A stretch of DNA of 64,000 bases from Thiocapsa roseilacustris (GTDB taxonomy: Bacteria; Pseudomonadota; Gammaproteobacteria; Chromatiales; Chromatiaceae). Location: assembly GCF_041903755.1 (NCBI RefSeq), contig NZ_JBBWVE010000005.1, positions 124,001-188,000 on the forward strand, given 5' to 3'. This document shows, piece after piece, positions 15,314-25,200 of the stretch. The position numbers were made by a program, and so were the translations under genes. Below the pieces are notes generated by a model. That model was not told the DNA's origin. It made no database searches and saw only the letters and a list, made by a program, of their open reading frames with translations. The first letter of the stretch is position 1. Each line of letters begins with the position of its first letter.

Positions 15314-18300
15314 TCAGTCCAACACCGCCAGCTCGGGAACGGCTTGCGTCAGGATGCTCAGCGCGGCGGCAAAGTCATAGTCATCAATGGCCTGAGCGAT
15401 CGCCGGAAACTGACTGCCCAAGGCCGCACGCAGCGTAGTCGCATCCTTCTGGAGCAACCCGGCACTGGCAAAGTCGTCGTCGGCCAGCAGGCGGGCTAAG
15501 GCTTCGCAGCTGGCGCGCATCTCGGCAGGATCCACCGTCGTCTCGGGCAGTGGTTCGAGGTCATGCTCCGGCAAACGCGCGGCGATGGCCTTGATCAGCG
15601 CGTCCAGGCATTGATTGGTCATGGCCCGCGGCGCACGGAGCGAATCAAGCGGTGCGTTCTCACGGAGGCGCTGCTCAAGCGCTCTGGCCTGCTCGGCCAG
15701 CGTCACAGCGCCAAGCTGCGCCGCAACACCACTGAGCGTATGCGCGTGGCGCAGCGCGCTGGACCGGTCGCCTGCGGCAAGCGCGCTGTCGAATCGCACA
15801 GCGAAATCCTGCTGACCGGCGATAAAGGTGCGCAGCAGCGAGAGATAAAAGGCCGACCGACCCAGTGTCCGGCGTAACCCCGCAGCCGTGTCGAGTCCAT
15901 CGATCCCGGCAAAGCGCTCAAGCGCCGGGGCGACGCCAGGAAGCGGCAGATGAACCTGTCCATCGGGAGCGGATGCAACGGCATCATCGCCTGGCTTGAT
16001 CCAACGCAACAGCATGGCCCACAGCGCTTCGGGGTCAATCGGTTTGGCCAGGTGATCATTCATTCCGGCGTGCAGGCAGCGCTCGCGATCCCCGGCCATG
16101 GCATTGGCGGTCATGGCGACGATCGGCAGATCGGCGAATTCCGGAAGTCGGCGAATCGCCTGCGTGGCCTCGATGCCGTCCATGACGGGCATCTGCATAT
16201 CCATGAACACCAGATCGTATTGTGCCTGCTGAACCTTCTCGACCGCGATCGCCCCATTCTCGGCGAGGTCCACCAGCAGGCCAGCGCCGGTCAGCAGCTC
16301 CATCGCCACCTCCTGGTTCAGCTCGTTGTCCTCGACCACCAGCAGACGCGCACCGCGGATGCTTTTGAGCTGCGCCAGCTCCGGATGCGTTCCGGGGATG
16401 TGGTCGCGCGCACCGCGGACCTCGCCGCCAAGGACATCCATCGTGGTGTCGAACAGGATCGAGGGATGGACCGGCTTGATCAGGACATCGGCGACCCCGG
16501 CCGCTCGGGCGTCCGCGATCAGCTCCTCTTTGCCGTGGGCGGTCACCATGACCAGTTTCGGCTCCGGATCGAGCCGGAGCGCATGGATCCGCCGTGCCAC
16601 CTCCAGTCCATCCATCCCCGGCATCCGCCAGTCAAGATAGACCACGGCGAACGGCCGACCGTCCCGTGCGGCACGGTCGACCGCAGCGATCGCGGCCGGA
16701 CCGGAATCGGCTTCGGTCACGTCGAACGTCATGCTCGCGAGCATGTCGCGCAGGATCGACCGGGCGTAATCGTGATCGTCGACAATAAGTGCCGGACAGT
16801 GGGTGAGATCCGGACGCGGCACCAGGAGGCGCGGTTCGGTGCGGCCGATCCCGAGCATCGCCGTGAACCAGAAGGTACTGCCCTCGCCCGGCGTGCTGTC
16901 GACATCGATCTCTCCACCCATCAACTCGACGAGGCGCTTGGAGATCGCCAGACCCAGTCCGGTGCCGCCGTATCGGCGGGTCGTCGAGCTGTCGGCCTGC
17001 TGGAAGCTGCGGAAGAGCAGTGCCCGCTGGTCATCGGTCAAACCGATGCCGGTGTCGCGAACCTCCAAGCGCAACAACACCTCGTCGGCCGTGCGCCGCG
17101 CGACCCGGACGACGATGTCGATCTCACCCTGCTCGGTGAACTTGACCGCGTTGCTTCCCAGATTGATCAGCACCTGGCCGAGTCGCAGGGCATCGCCGAT
17201 CAGCCAGCGCGGCACCTCGGGGCCGATGTCGATGACCATCTCAAGGCCCTTTCGACTGATCTGCTCATTGAGTTGGTTGGCGAAGGTATCGAAGAGCCCT
17301 TCGAGCTCGAACTCGTGCTGGTCGACCGTGAGCTTGCCGGCTTCGATCTTGGAGAAGTCGAGGATGTCGTTGAGGATGCCGAGCAGGTGCTGGCTGGAGC
17401 CGAGAATTTTGCGCACATAGCCGCGCTGCCCAGTCGTCAGATCGGTCTTGAGCGCCAGATGCGACATCCCGATGATGGCGTTCATCGGCGTGCGGATCTC
17501 ATGGCTCATGTTCGCCAGGAACGCGCTCTTGGCCCGACTAGCGGACTCGGCCTGCTCCTTGGCCTCGCGCAACTGGATCTCGATCTGTTTGCGCGCGGTC
17601 AGATCCGTGTGGGTGCCGACGGCGCGGATCGGTGTGCCGGCCTCGTCCCGGGCAACGACCTTACCGCGGTCAAGGATCCATTTGTAGGCTCCATCTCGGG
17701 CACGCAGACGAAACTCGATCTCGTAGCCACCCTCGACCATCAACCTGTTCTCAACGGCCTCCATGACCGGCGCGCGATCCTCCGGGTGCACGAGGTCCGA
17801 CCACAGATCAAGCCGTTCGTCGTCGAGCTCGCCGGGCTGGTACCCCAACATCCCGAAATAAGCGGGGCTGTAATAGGTGCGATTGGCGCGGATGTCCCAG
17901 TCCCAAAGGCCGTCATTGCTCGCGTCCAATGCAAAGGCGTAGCGTTCCTCGCTCTGCTTGAGTTGAGCGTTCAAGGCTTCGAGTGCCCCGGTCCGCTCGA
18001 CGACCTGGGTTTCCAAATCACGGCGGTAGTTGTCGAGCTCCCGCTCGACGCGCTTCTTGTCGGTGATGTCACGCCACACCACGTGCAGCAGCTTCTTCTC
18101 GGGCTGTTGGATATGCGTCAGCAGCACCTCGACGAGGACTGGCTCGCCATCGGCGCGAACATGCTCCCACTCGAACTGCAGCGCCCCCTCCTCGAAGACT
18201 CTCTGGATCAGCGCCTCGGCCTTCACTGTGGAGCGCTGACCATCGGGCTGGTGCTCGGGAGACAGGTCGACGGGGGTGAGCCCTTCGAGTTGGTCAGCAT

Positions 18301-19975
18301 GATCCATCCGCAGCATCTCGAGCGTCGCCCGATTCGGATGCGTGTAGCGCCCGTCCTCGATGAGGACAACGGCCTCCTTGGTGTCCTCGAACAGCCGACG
18401 AAAGCGCTCCTCGCTCGCGCGCAGATTCGCTTCGGCCAGCGCAACGACTCCACGCTGGATCTCCTCGCGCTCCAGTGCGGCGGCAGCCGCGATGCGACGT
18501 TCGAGGACACTCGTCAGACGCGCCGCAACGGCGTCGATCAGAACACGCTCGCCCTTGAGGAAAGGCCCCTCGTCCTGCTCCGGACGGGATTCCAGATACA
18601 CCACGTCGACATGCCCCCGAACGGCATCCCCGATCCGGATCGGCGCCATCTGGAGCGCGGGCGCCGCGGCCGTGAAACCCGCCGTGGCGAAGGACTCGCC
18701 GTCCCAGTGGATCGCCGCGGCGGCCACGTCCGGGTGAAGCCATGCTGCGGGTAACCGCTCAACAACCGCGCGCAGCATCTCGCCCTGAGGCGTCTGTATC
18801 GACTCGGTCGCGCGCAGGACGGCCTGGAGACACTCCTGCTCTTTGAGCCGTTCGCGCAATTGAATCTGGGTGGCGCGGATCTCGGTGAGCAGGACGTCCA
18901 GGCGGGTGCGCTCCTCGTCCAACTCCCGCGCATGCCGCTGGCTCTCACTACGCGCGGCGCGCAGCCGCGCGGCATAGATGCCCAAAACCAACAGGAGGGT
19001 CAGAATCGTCGCAGCACCGACCATGGCGGCGATCAACCCGTCGCGATGCTCGTCCCAAACCCGGGCCCAGGTCAGCAGCGATTCACTTTCATAGGGCGGA
19101 AGCCGGAGCGCCCGCAACAGGGCTCGGACGGATTCGTACTCGTAAGGGAGGGTAAATCCGTGCAGATCAGGCACACTGCCGCTCGGCATCATCAGCAGCG
19201 CTGCGGCGACCCGTTTCGCCAGATCCTCGTCGAGCTGGGGCATCGCAAGCACTGGACGCGCCGGGTAAAGCGGGGTCGACAAGGCATAGGGATAGCCTGG
19301 CAGATCGCGCCGGGCGAGCACCCGCAGCGTGCCGGGCGAGACCCGACCGTCGCGTTCCCACTGCTCGAGTACGCCACCGCGCACAAACAGGGCATCCACC
19401 TGCCCAGTCTGCAATGCGACGAGCCCAGCTTCGGGGGATTCATCAGTGAGCAGCGATTCAATCTCTTCCGGGACGCGGACACCCGCCTTGAACAGCTCAT
19501 AGACCTGCGCATCGAAACCAGTCAACTGATGGACATCCAGGGCCCCGATCCGCTCGCCCGCCAGATCCTCCAGACGCTGCAGGTCGGTGCGCTCGTCACG
19601 CACCAGGATGGCGCCGCCATAGCCGCGCTGCGGCTTGCCATCGGCAAGCCCGACCAGGCTCGCTAAAGGCGCCGAGAGGCCAATGCGGTGATTGAGCGCC
19701 AGGTAATCGCCGGCATTGGTGATGAGCAGATCAACCTGACGCGCGATGATGGCCTGGTTGAGATCCGCGTGTCCAAGCACCCGGACACTGACGCTGACGT
19801 CGCCAAGCTGCTGCTCCAGGCGCTGCGCCAATGGCTCCCAGCGCGCCTGCTCCTCAACGACCGGACCAGCGGCGAGGATCCCGACCCGGAGCGTTCGGGA
19901 CGGCTCAGCCGAAGCCGCTGCTGACCCGCCAAGGCACAGAACGAGCAGCGCCCAGTTCGCCAGACGCCGGCTCAT
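15314..19975 (-). CDS. Hybrid sensor kinase: PhnD-like periplasmic domain, GAF, PAS, PAS, HisKA, HATPase, two receivers, HPt
   Basis: A 1553-aa one-protein phosphorelay. Signal peptide, then a PhnD/solute-binding-like periplasmic domain (about 25-285, starting TLRVGILAAGPVVEE). Membrane segment about 312-335, a GAF-like region (380-500) and two PAS domains (515-640, 672-795). HisKA with SHEIRTPMNAII (His near 823) and an ATPase domain. Two receivers (about 1058-1180 with LDWRMPG; about 1208-1325 with MDMQMPVMDG) and an HPt domain with AHTLSGVAA. The last 80 residues form a module shared with the kinases at 22226 and 25955. ATG overlaps the stop of the binding-protein gene by four bases, so the two probably sense the same ligand. 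The ligand is unknown. Confidence 0.92.
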   Translation of the reverse strand: MSRRLANWALLVLCLGGSAAASAEPSRTLRVGILAAGPVVEEQARWEPLAQRLEQQLGDVSVSVRVLGHADLNQAIIARQVDLLITNAGDYLALNHRIGLSAPLASLVGLADGKPQRGYGGAILVRDERTDLQRLEDLAGERIGALDVHQLTGFDAQVYELFKAGVRVPEEIESLLTDESPEAGLVALQTGQVDALFVRGGVLEQWERDGRVSPGTLRVLARRDLPGYPYALSTPLYPARPVLAMPQLDEDLAKRVAAALLMMPSGSVPDLHGFTLPYEYESVRALLRALRLPPYESESLLTWARVWDEHRDGLIAAMVGAATILTLLLVLGIYAARLRAARSESQRHARELDEERTRLDVLLTEIRATQIQLRERLKEQECLQAVLRATESIQTPQGEMLRAVVERLPAAWLHPDVAAAAIHWDGESFATAGFTAAAPALQMAPIRIGDAVRGHVDVVYLESRPEQDEGPFLKGERVLIDAVAARLTSVLERRIAAAAALEREEIQRGVVALAEANLRASEERFRRLFEDTKEAVVLIEDGRYTHPNRATLEMLRMDHADQLEGLTPVDLSPEHQPDGQRSTVKAEALIQRVFEEGALQFEWEHVRADGEPVLVEVLLTHIQQPEKKLLHVVWRDITDKKRVERELDNYRRDLETQVVERTGALEALNAQLKQSEERYAFALDASNDGLWDWDIRANRTYYSPAYFGMLGYQPGELDDERLDLWSDLVHPEDRAPVMEAVENRLMVEGGYEIEFRLRARDGAYKWILDRGKVVARDEAGTPIRAVGTHTDLTARKQIEIQLREAKEQAESASRAKSAFLANMSHEIRTPMNAIIGMSHLALKTDLTTGQRGYVRKILGSSQHLLGILNDILDFSKIEAGKLTVDQHEFELEGLFDTFANQLNEQISRKGLEMVIDIGPEVPRWLIGDALRLGQVLINLGSNAVKFTEQGEIDIVVRVARRTADEVLLRLEVRDTGIGLTDDQRALLFRSFQQADSSTTRRYGGTGLGLAISKRLVELMGGEIDVDSTPGEGSTFWFTAMLGIGRTEPRLLVPRPDLTHCPALIVDDHDYARSILRDMLASMTFDVTEADSGPAAIAAVDRAARDGRPFAVVYLDWRMPGMDGLEVARRIHALRLDPEPKLVMVTAHGKEELIADARAAGVADVLIKPVHPSILFDTTMDVLGGEVRGARDHIPGTHPELAQLKSIRGARLLVVEDNELNQEVAMELLTGAGLLVDLAENGAIAVEKVQQAQYDLVFMDMQMPVMDGIEATQAIRRLPEFADLPIVAMTANAMAGDRERCLHAGMNDHLAKPIDPEALWAMLLRWIKPGDDAVASAPDGQVHLPLPGVAPALERFAGIDGLDTAAGLRRTLGRSAFYLSLLRTFIAGQQDFAVRFDSALAAGDRSSALRHAHTLSGVAAQLGAVTLAEQARALEQRLRENAPLDSLRAPRAMTNQCLDALIKAIAARLPEHDLEPLPETTVDPAEMRASCEALARLLADDDFASAGLLQKDATTLRAALGSQFPAIAQAIDDYDFAAALSILTQAVPELAVLD

Positions 19976-20964
19976 CCCGGCTCCGTTGGCAAGCCGTCCG
20001 CTCGGAACAATCCCTCCAGTGGGGGCACACCCTGCAGCAGATCAGCGTCGATTAGAATCCCCGCGATCTCGCGCGCTGTCTGGTTCAGCTCAAGTGCCGG
20101 CGGCAACAGGTATTGGCGGTTGTAGAGCGCGTCGGGCAGATCAAGACCGCTGAAGATGCGCTTGACGTCGTCGACCTGAACGCCCAGTAGACGCGCCAGC
20201 AGATAGCCGGTGTCGATGGGATTGCGATACCACAGCTCGCGTGCCCTGAAGTGCCCGGCGATCAGCTCGCGGACTGCCCCGCCCTGGCGCTGCAGCGTCC
20301 CGGTGCGCAAGGCCAGAACGTCCAGGATCCGCATCGGCAACGCGCGGCTGTCGAAGAGCCGGACCAGTCCACGCGCCTCCAACGGCGTCAACGCCGGCTC
20401 GTAGGTCAGGATGGCATCGGGTGCGAGCTGCTCCCAGGCCGCCAAATGATCGAATTGCATCGGCTCGATGATGACGTCGGCCGGGGCGAGTCCGGCGGCC
20501 TGCAGGACGTGGTGAAGCATCACCGCACCGAGACTTGAGTCCTCCACGGCGATGCGTTTGCCGGCAAGATCGGACAGGCTGCCCAGACCCGGTCGGGTCA
20601 GCAGCGCATCCCCGCCGGCCGAGACATTGATGATGAGGACAGTCTCAACGGGCACCCCGTCGGCACGCAGGAGAAGCACCTCATCCAGGGTCAGCGCCGC
20701 GCCATCCACCCGTCCTTCAGCCAACGCCCTGGCCGACTCCTCGAGCGTCGCGGTCTTCACAAGTTGCACCTGATCTGGCGCGTACCAGCCCTCCTGCTCG
20801 GCCAGGGCCATAAACTGGTAGCCGGCCCAAGGCGCCAGCGCGACACGCAACGGCGAGCGCGCGCAACCGGCCAGGCCACCCAATGCGGCAACGGCAACGC
20901 CCTGCACCCCGAGTCGCAGCAGGCTGCGCCGACTGAGCAATCGAGGGAGATCAATCGCATTCAA
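19972..20964 (-). CDS. Solute-binding lipoprotein (NMT1/SsuA-like)
   Basis: A 330-aa periplasmic binding protein. TTG 20964 is chosen because GGAGG lies 8 bases upstream; an in-frame ATG at 21045 is also possible. The N-terminus has SRRSLLRLG, a hydrophobic stretch and lipobox LAGC. The mature domain opens RVALAPWAGYQFMALAEQEGWY, as in NMT1/SsuA/TauA-type proteins, and includes GKRIAVEDSSLGAVMLHHVL. No ABC permease or ATPase is adjacent. Instead it overlaps the hybrid kinase gene by four bases, so it likely delivers a ligand to the sensor rather than a transporter. The kinase has its own binding-protein-like domain, so the pair may form a sensing complex (inference). Confidence 0.85.
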   Translation of the reverse strand: MNAIDLPRLLSRRSLLRLGVQGVAVAALGGLAGCARSPLRVALAPWAGYQFMALAEQEGWYAPDQVQLVKTATLEESARALAEGRVDGAALTLDEVLLLRADGVPVETVLIINVSAGGDALLTRPGLGSLSDLAGKRIAVEDSSLGAVMLHHVLQAAGLAPADVIIEPMQFDHLAAWEQLAPDAILTYEPALTPLEARGLVRLFDSRALPMRILDVLALRTGTLQRQGGAVRELIAGHFRARELWYRNPIDTGYLLARLLGVQVDDVKRIFSGLDLPDALYNRQYLLPPALELNQTAREIAGILIDADLLQGVPPLEGLFRADGLPTEPG

Positions 20965-21201
20965 GGTGCTGATCCTCCGGTTGGCTTGCCGAGCGGTCAC
21001 TGAACACCCTTTTAGTGTGGCGGCACGGTGGCACCCTGCCCTCATCCATTCCTAGCGAGGCTTCGCCTCAGACCGACGAGCCATGGGAAGATGTCCAATG
21101 TCGGGCGGCCCCGGTCGAGCAACGGAAGGCTAAACTTCCGAGAGTAGCCGCATGTAGCGGCAAGTGGCGCGTGGCCAAGATGTCAACCGGGGCCTGCTAT
21201 T

Positions 21202-21261
21202 ATGTTAGACCAAACTGTTTCAGAGTTGCTGAACAATCGGGTCACGCTGGACCTGAATTAA
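21202..21261 (+). pseudogene. Very short 5' gene fragment
   Basis: ATG 21202 begins MLDQTVSELLNNRVTLDLN and stops at 21259. It resembles the N-terminus of a common hypothetical or mobile-element-linked protein and is cut at the border of the following fragment. Too short to prove. Confidence 0.22.
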
Positions 21262-21273
21262 CGGAGATCTAGA

Positions 21274-21990
21274 TGGATCAACCGTCCCCGATATCATCCC
21301 GCCGTGGCGCGGGCCGTCGCCGAGAACGGTCTGATCGAGGCCAGGGAATTCCGGGGCACCTGCAAAGCCGGCCGGGTGCGCGATACGCTCATCAGCGCCG
21401 TTGTCCTCGACGATCGGTTGCTGGTCGGCTTGATGGACATCACTGAACTGCGGCAGGCGGAGCGGGAACTGCGCTCGGCACGGGAGGCGCTGGAGCGGAC
21501 CGCCTACGAAGTCACCGAAGCCATCCCGGTGGGTACCTACAGCATGGTGCTGGCGCCCGGTGCCGCCATGGTCCGGTTCTCGTTCATGAGCAAGCGCTTC
21601 CTGGAGCTGAGCGGAGTGAGCCGGGAGGAAGCGGAAGGCGACACCATGAGTGTCTTCGCGTGTGTCCATCCCGAGGACTTCGACGACTGGGTTCGTCTGA
21701 ATGCCGAGGCCTTTGCCGAAAAACGGCCGTTCTTCGGACAGACGCGGATCATCGTCGACGGCGAGGTGCGCTGGATCACCGCCGAGTCTGTTCCACGCGA
21801 TCTTCCCGATGGATCGACGGTCTGGGAAGGGGTACTGATCGATGTCACCGAGCGCGTTCGCGCTGAGCAGGCCCTGATCTGCGCCAGAGAGAAGGCTGAA
21901 TCGGCCAATTGGGCGCTGAGGCATAGCAACCTGGAACTGAAGCGGCTCGCCACCACGGACCAACTGACCGGAGCACACCGAGAAAAGGGG
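21274..21990 (+). pseudogene. PAS-containing GGDEF protein fragment, truncated at both ends
   Basis: The open frame lacks a proper start (a GTG at 21304 exists). It encodes a PAS-like segment (LVGLMDITELRQAERELRSA), a second PAS domain (GTYSMVLAPG, CVHPEDFDDW, GEVRWITAESVPRDLPDGS) with its PAC end, and then LKRLATTDQLTGA, the opening of a GGDEF diguanylate cyclase. The next residues are unrelated. The catalytic domain is therefore missing and no cyclic di-GMP synthesis is possible. It lies on the opposite strand to the flanking kinases. Confidence 0.82.
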
Positions 21991-22014
21991 TTCACCGAGA
22001 AAAGGGGGTCGGAG

Positions 22015-22235
22015 CCCGGCCGAGTTTCTCGACCGCCTACCGCAGGGTTTCGAGACCTTCCCGGGCGAGCGTCAGCGCATCGCCAGCGCATGCACGGTGC
22101 TGCGCAATCCGGTTCTGCTGTTGCTCAACGAGGCCCCAGCGCCTTGGATGTTGAGAGCGAGCGGCTGGTGCAGGAGGCGTTGGAGCATCTGATGCAGGGC
22201 CTCACCAGTATCGTCATCGCCCGGGTCAATCCAGG
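22015..22235 (+). pseudogene. ABC-transporter ATPase fragment
   Basis: The frame EFLDRLPQGFETFPGERQRIA and TVLRNPVLLLLNEA, then in another frame LDVESERLVQEALEHLMQG and TSIVIAR, is the signature-to-Walker B-to-H-loop region of an MsbA-type exporter ATPase. The LSGG part of the signature is deleted, Walker B D is N, and a frameshift lies after NEA. It is fused directly to the GGDEF fragment and abuts the stop of the next kinase. Confidence 0.8.
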
Positions 22236-25200
22236 GCGATCCCGTGGCGATCCGCGGCATCGCGCAGGCCGTCCAGGGCCGCGGCGAAATCAAAGCGGTG
22301 CACGGCATCGGCGATGACCGCATACTGCTCCGCCAAACCCGCGCCGAGTAGATCCGCGTGATCGGTCAGCAGTTGGCTGCTGGCGAAATCGTCGTCGCTC
22401 AGGCCCCGGGCGAGATCCCGGCAGACCGACCGCAGCAGATTTGCATCGATGGGCGCCTGCGACTCTACCGGCATCGGCAGCGCCGCCGACGATGTCGCGT
22501 CCTGACTGCGGATGGCGTCGATCAATGTGTCGAGTTGCCGGCTGGTCTGGATACGCTGTCCGCGAAGCGACTCGGTCGTGTCTCGCAGACGCAACGCCTG
22601 CTCAAGTTGCGCGGCCGAGCTCGCCACCTCGGTGGCGCCTATCTGCGCCGCCACGCCTTTCAGTGTATGGGCCAGGCGTTGCGCATTGGTCCAGTCGGCT
22701 GACTGGAGCGCTGCGTCAAGCAGGTTGTCGAAGCTGGACTGCGTCTCGACGAATGTCTGGAGCAGGGATCGATACAGTGTCTCGCGCCCGAGCGACTGGC
22801 GTAGTCCGCGTGCAACGTCCAGCCCGGGGATCCGACCCAAATCGCCGATACCCTTGTCCGGTGCCTCGCCGGCGCCGGGCAGAGTCGCGCCGGTTACGGC
22901 GGAGGCGGGCACACCCGCGCCGACAGGGCGCCCGGCCGACACCATCGGGCTGCGTGGCGCGATCCACTCTTCCAGGACGCGTGTCAGATGATCGGGCTCG
23001 ATCGGCTTGGCAAGGTGGTCGTTCATGCCGGCTTGCAAACAACGCTCGCGGTCCCCGGGCATCACGTTGGCGGTCATGGCGACGATGGGCAGGTCCGCGA
23101 AGCCCGGCAACCTGCGGATCGCGCGCGTCGCCATGAGCCCATCCATCACCGGCATCTGGATGTCCATCAGGACCAGATCGTAGCGATCCTGCTGCACCCT
23201 CCGAAGCGCGATAGCGCCGTCGGCCGCGATTTCGACCTGCAGCCCGAGTTCGCCAAGCAGCTCCAACGCAACCTGCTGGTTGATGAGGTTGTCCTCAACC
23301 AGCAGCACGCGTGCGCCGGCGATGATGCCCGGCCTGTCTGCTGAGAGGCCGGGCGAGGAACCCGGTTGCGGCGCGGGCTCATCCTGCTGCGCCGGATCCT
23401 CGGTCAGCAGATGCATGAGGCTGTCGAAGAGCAGAGACGGGTTCACCGGCTTGATCAGGATGTCCGAGAAGCCCGCGGCCGTCGCCGATTTGATCAGCTC
23501 CTCGCGCCCATGCGCGGTGATCATGATGAGAGGCGGGGGATGGTCCAGCGCCAACCGGCGGATCTCCCAAGCCGTCGCCAGACCGTCCATGTCGGGCATC
23601 TGCCAATCGATCAGGACAACCTGATAGGGCAGTGCGGCGCGCTGTGCACGGACGACCCGATCCACGGCGGCAGCCCCCGAGTCGACCGCATCGACCACGA
23701 AGGTCATGCCGGTGAGCAGGTGGGTGAGCACCTCGCGCGAGCTGTCATTGTCATCGACCACCAGGACGCGCAATCCGCGCAGGTCGGGCCGCGGCAGCAG
23801 GCGGCGTGACTGATCCGCGCTGATTCCCAGGCGGGCGGTGAACCAGAAGGTCGAGCCGACGCCGAACGTGCTCGCCACGCCGACTTCGCCCCCCATCAGC
23901 TCGGCGAGGCGTCGGCAGATCGCCAGCCCCAATCCGGTGCCCCCGTACTTGCGGGTGGTTGAGCTATCGGCCTGCCGGAAGCTCTCGAACAACCGCGCCT
24001 GCTGCGCTGTTGTGATGCCGATGCCGGTGTCGCGGACGGCGAAGCGCAAGCGGATGTCTGAGTCTGTCGCCTCCAGGATCTCCACCTGGATGTTGATTTC
24101 GCCGTGCTCGGTGAACTTGACGGCATTGGTGGCAAAATTGATGAGAACCTGGCTCAGGCGCAGTGGATCGCCGACGAGTCGGCCCGGCACGCGCTCATCG
24201 GTGGCGATGATCAGCTCCAGGCCCTTTGCCGCTGCCTGCTCGGCGATCAGCGCGGCGACATTCTGCAGGACAGCATCGAGCTCGAAGTCGATATGCTCGA
24301 CGTGCAGCTTGCCGGCCTCGATCTTGGAAAAATCCAGGACGTCGTTGATGATCCCGAGCAGATGCTGGCTCGATCCCTGGATCTTGGTCAGATAGTCGCG
24401 CTGGCGGGTCGTCAGCTCTGTCTTGAGGATCAGGTAGGTCAGGCCGATAATGGCGTTCATCGGTGTGCGGATCTCGTGGCTCATATTGGCCAGGAAATCC
24501 GCCTTCAGGCGCACCGCGTCTTCGGCGAGCCGCTGGGCCTCGCGCATCTTCTCCACAGCGGCCCGTTCGCTGTCGATATCGTCGATCACCCAGACCGTGC
24601 CTTTGCCCGGGTCGTCGGGATCCACGGCATTGCCGCTCAGGCGCGCCCAGAAGAGGCTGCCGTCCTTGCGGATGAGCTGTGCTTCGCGCCGACTGGGCTG
24701 ATCGATCCAGCTCGGGGCAGGGATCTCGCCGCCGGGCCGGTTGGCCGCCTCGGTCGGACACCAGATCGCCGTCGACTTGCCGACCATCTCCCCGAGCGGC
24801 CATCCGCAGATCTCATGCAGCCGTCGGTTACAGCGCATCAGGGTCCGGTCGGTGATCAGCGCGATGCCCGACGTGGCGGTCTCGAAGAGCACCTCCTGCT
24901 CCTCCAGGGCCGCCGAGAGATCGGCGGTGCGCCGCGCGACCTCGATTTCCAGCCGATCACGGGCTGCCTCGCTCTCCCGGCGGGCCGCGTGAACCGCCTC
25001 CAGGGCCTGCTGCAGCTCGCGTGTCTTGGAGGCGACGCGCCGGCGCAGCGCCCAAGTCCAGATCAGGAGTGCGAGGCCCGCCAGCGCGAGCGCACCGACC
25101 AGCAGCGCGGCATGATGCAGGACATCCGAATAGGGCAGCGGCTGTCCCATCCAGGTCTTGCGCAGCGCCTCGCGTTCCTGCGGCCTGATGGCCGCCATCC

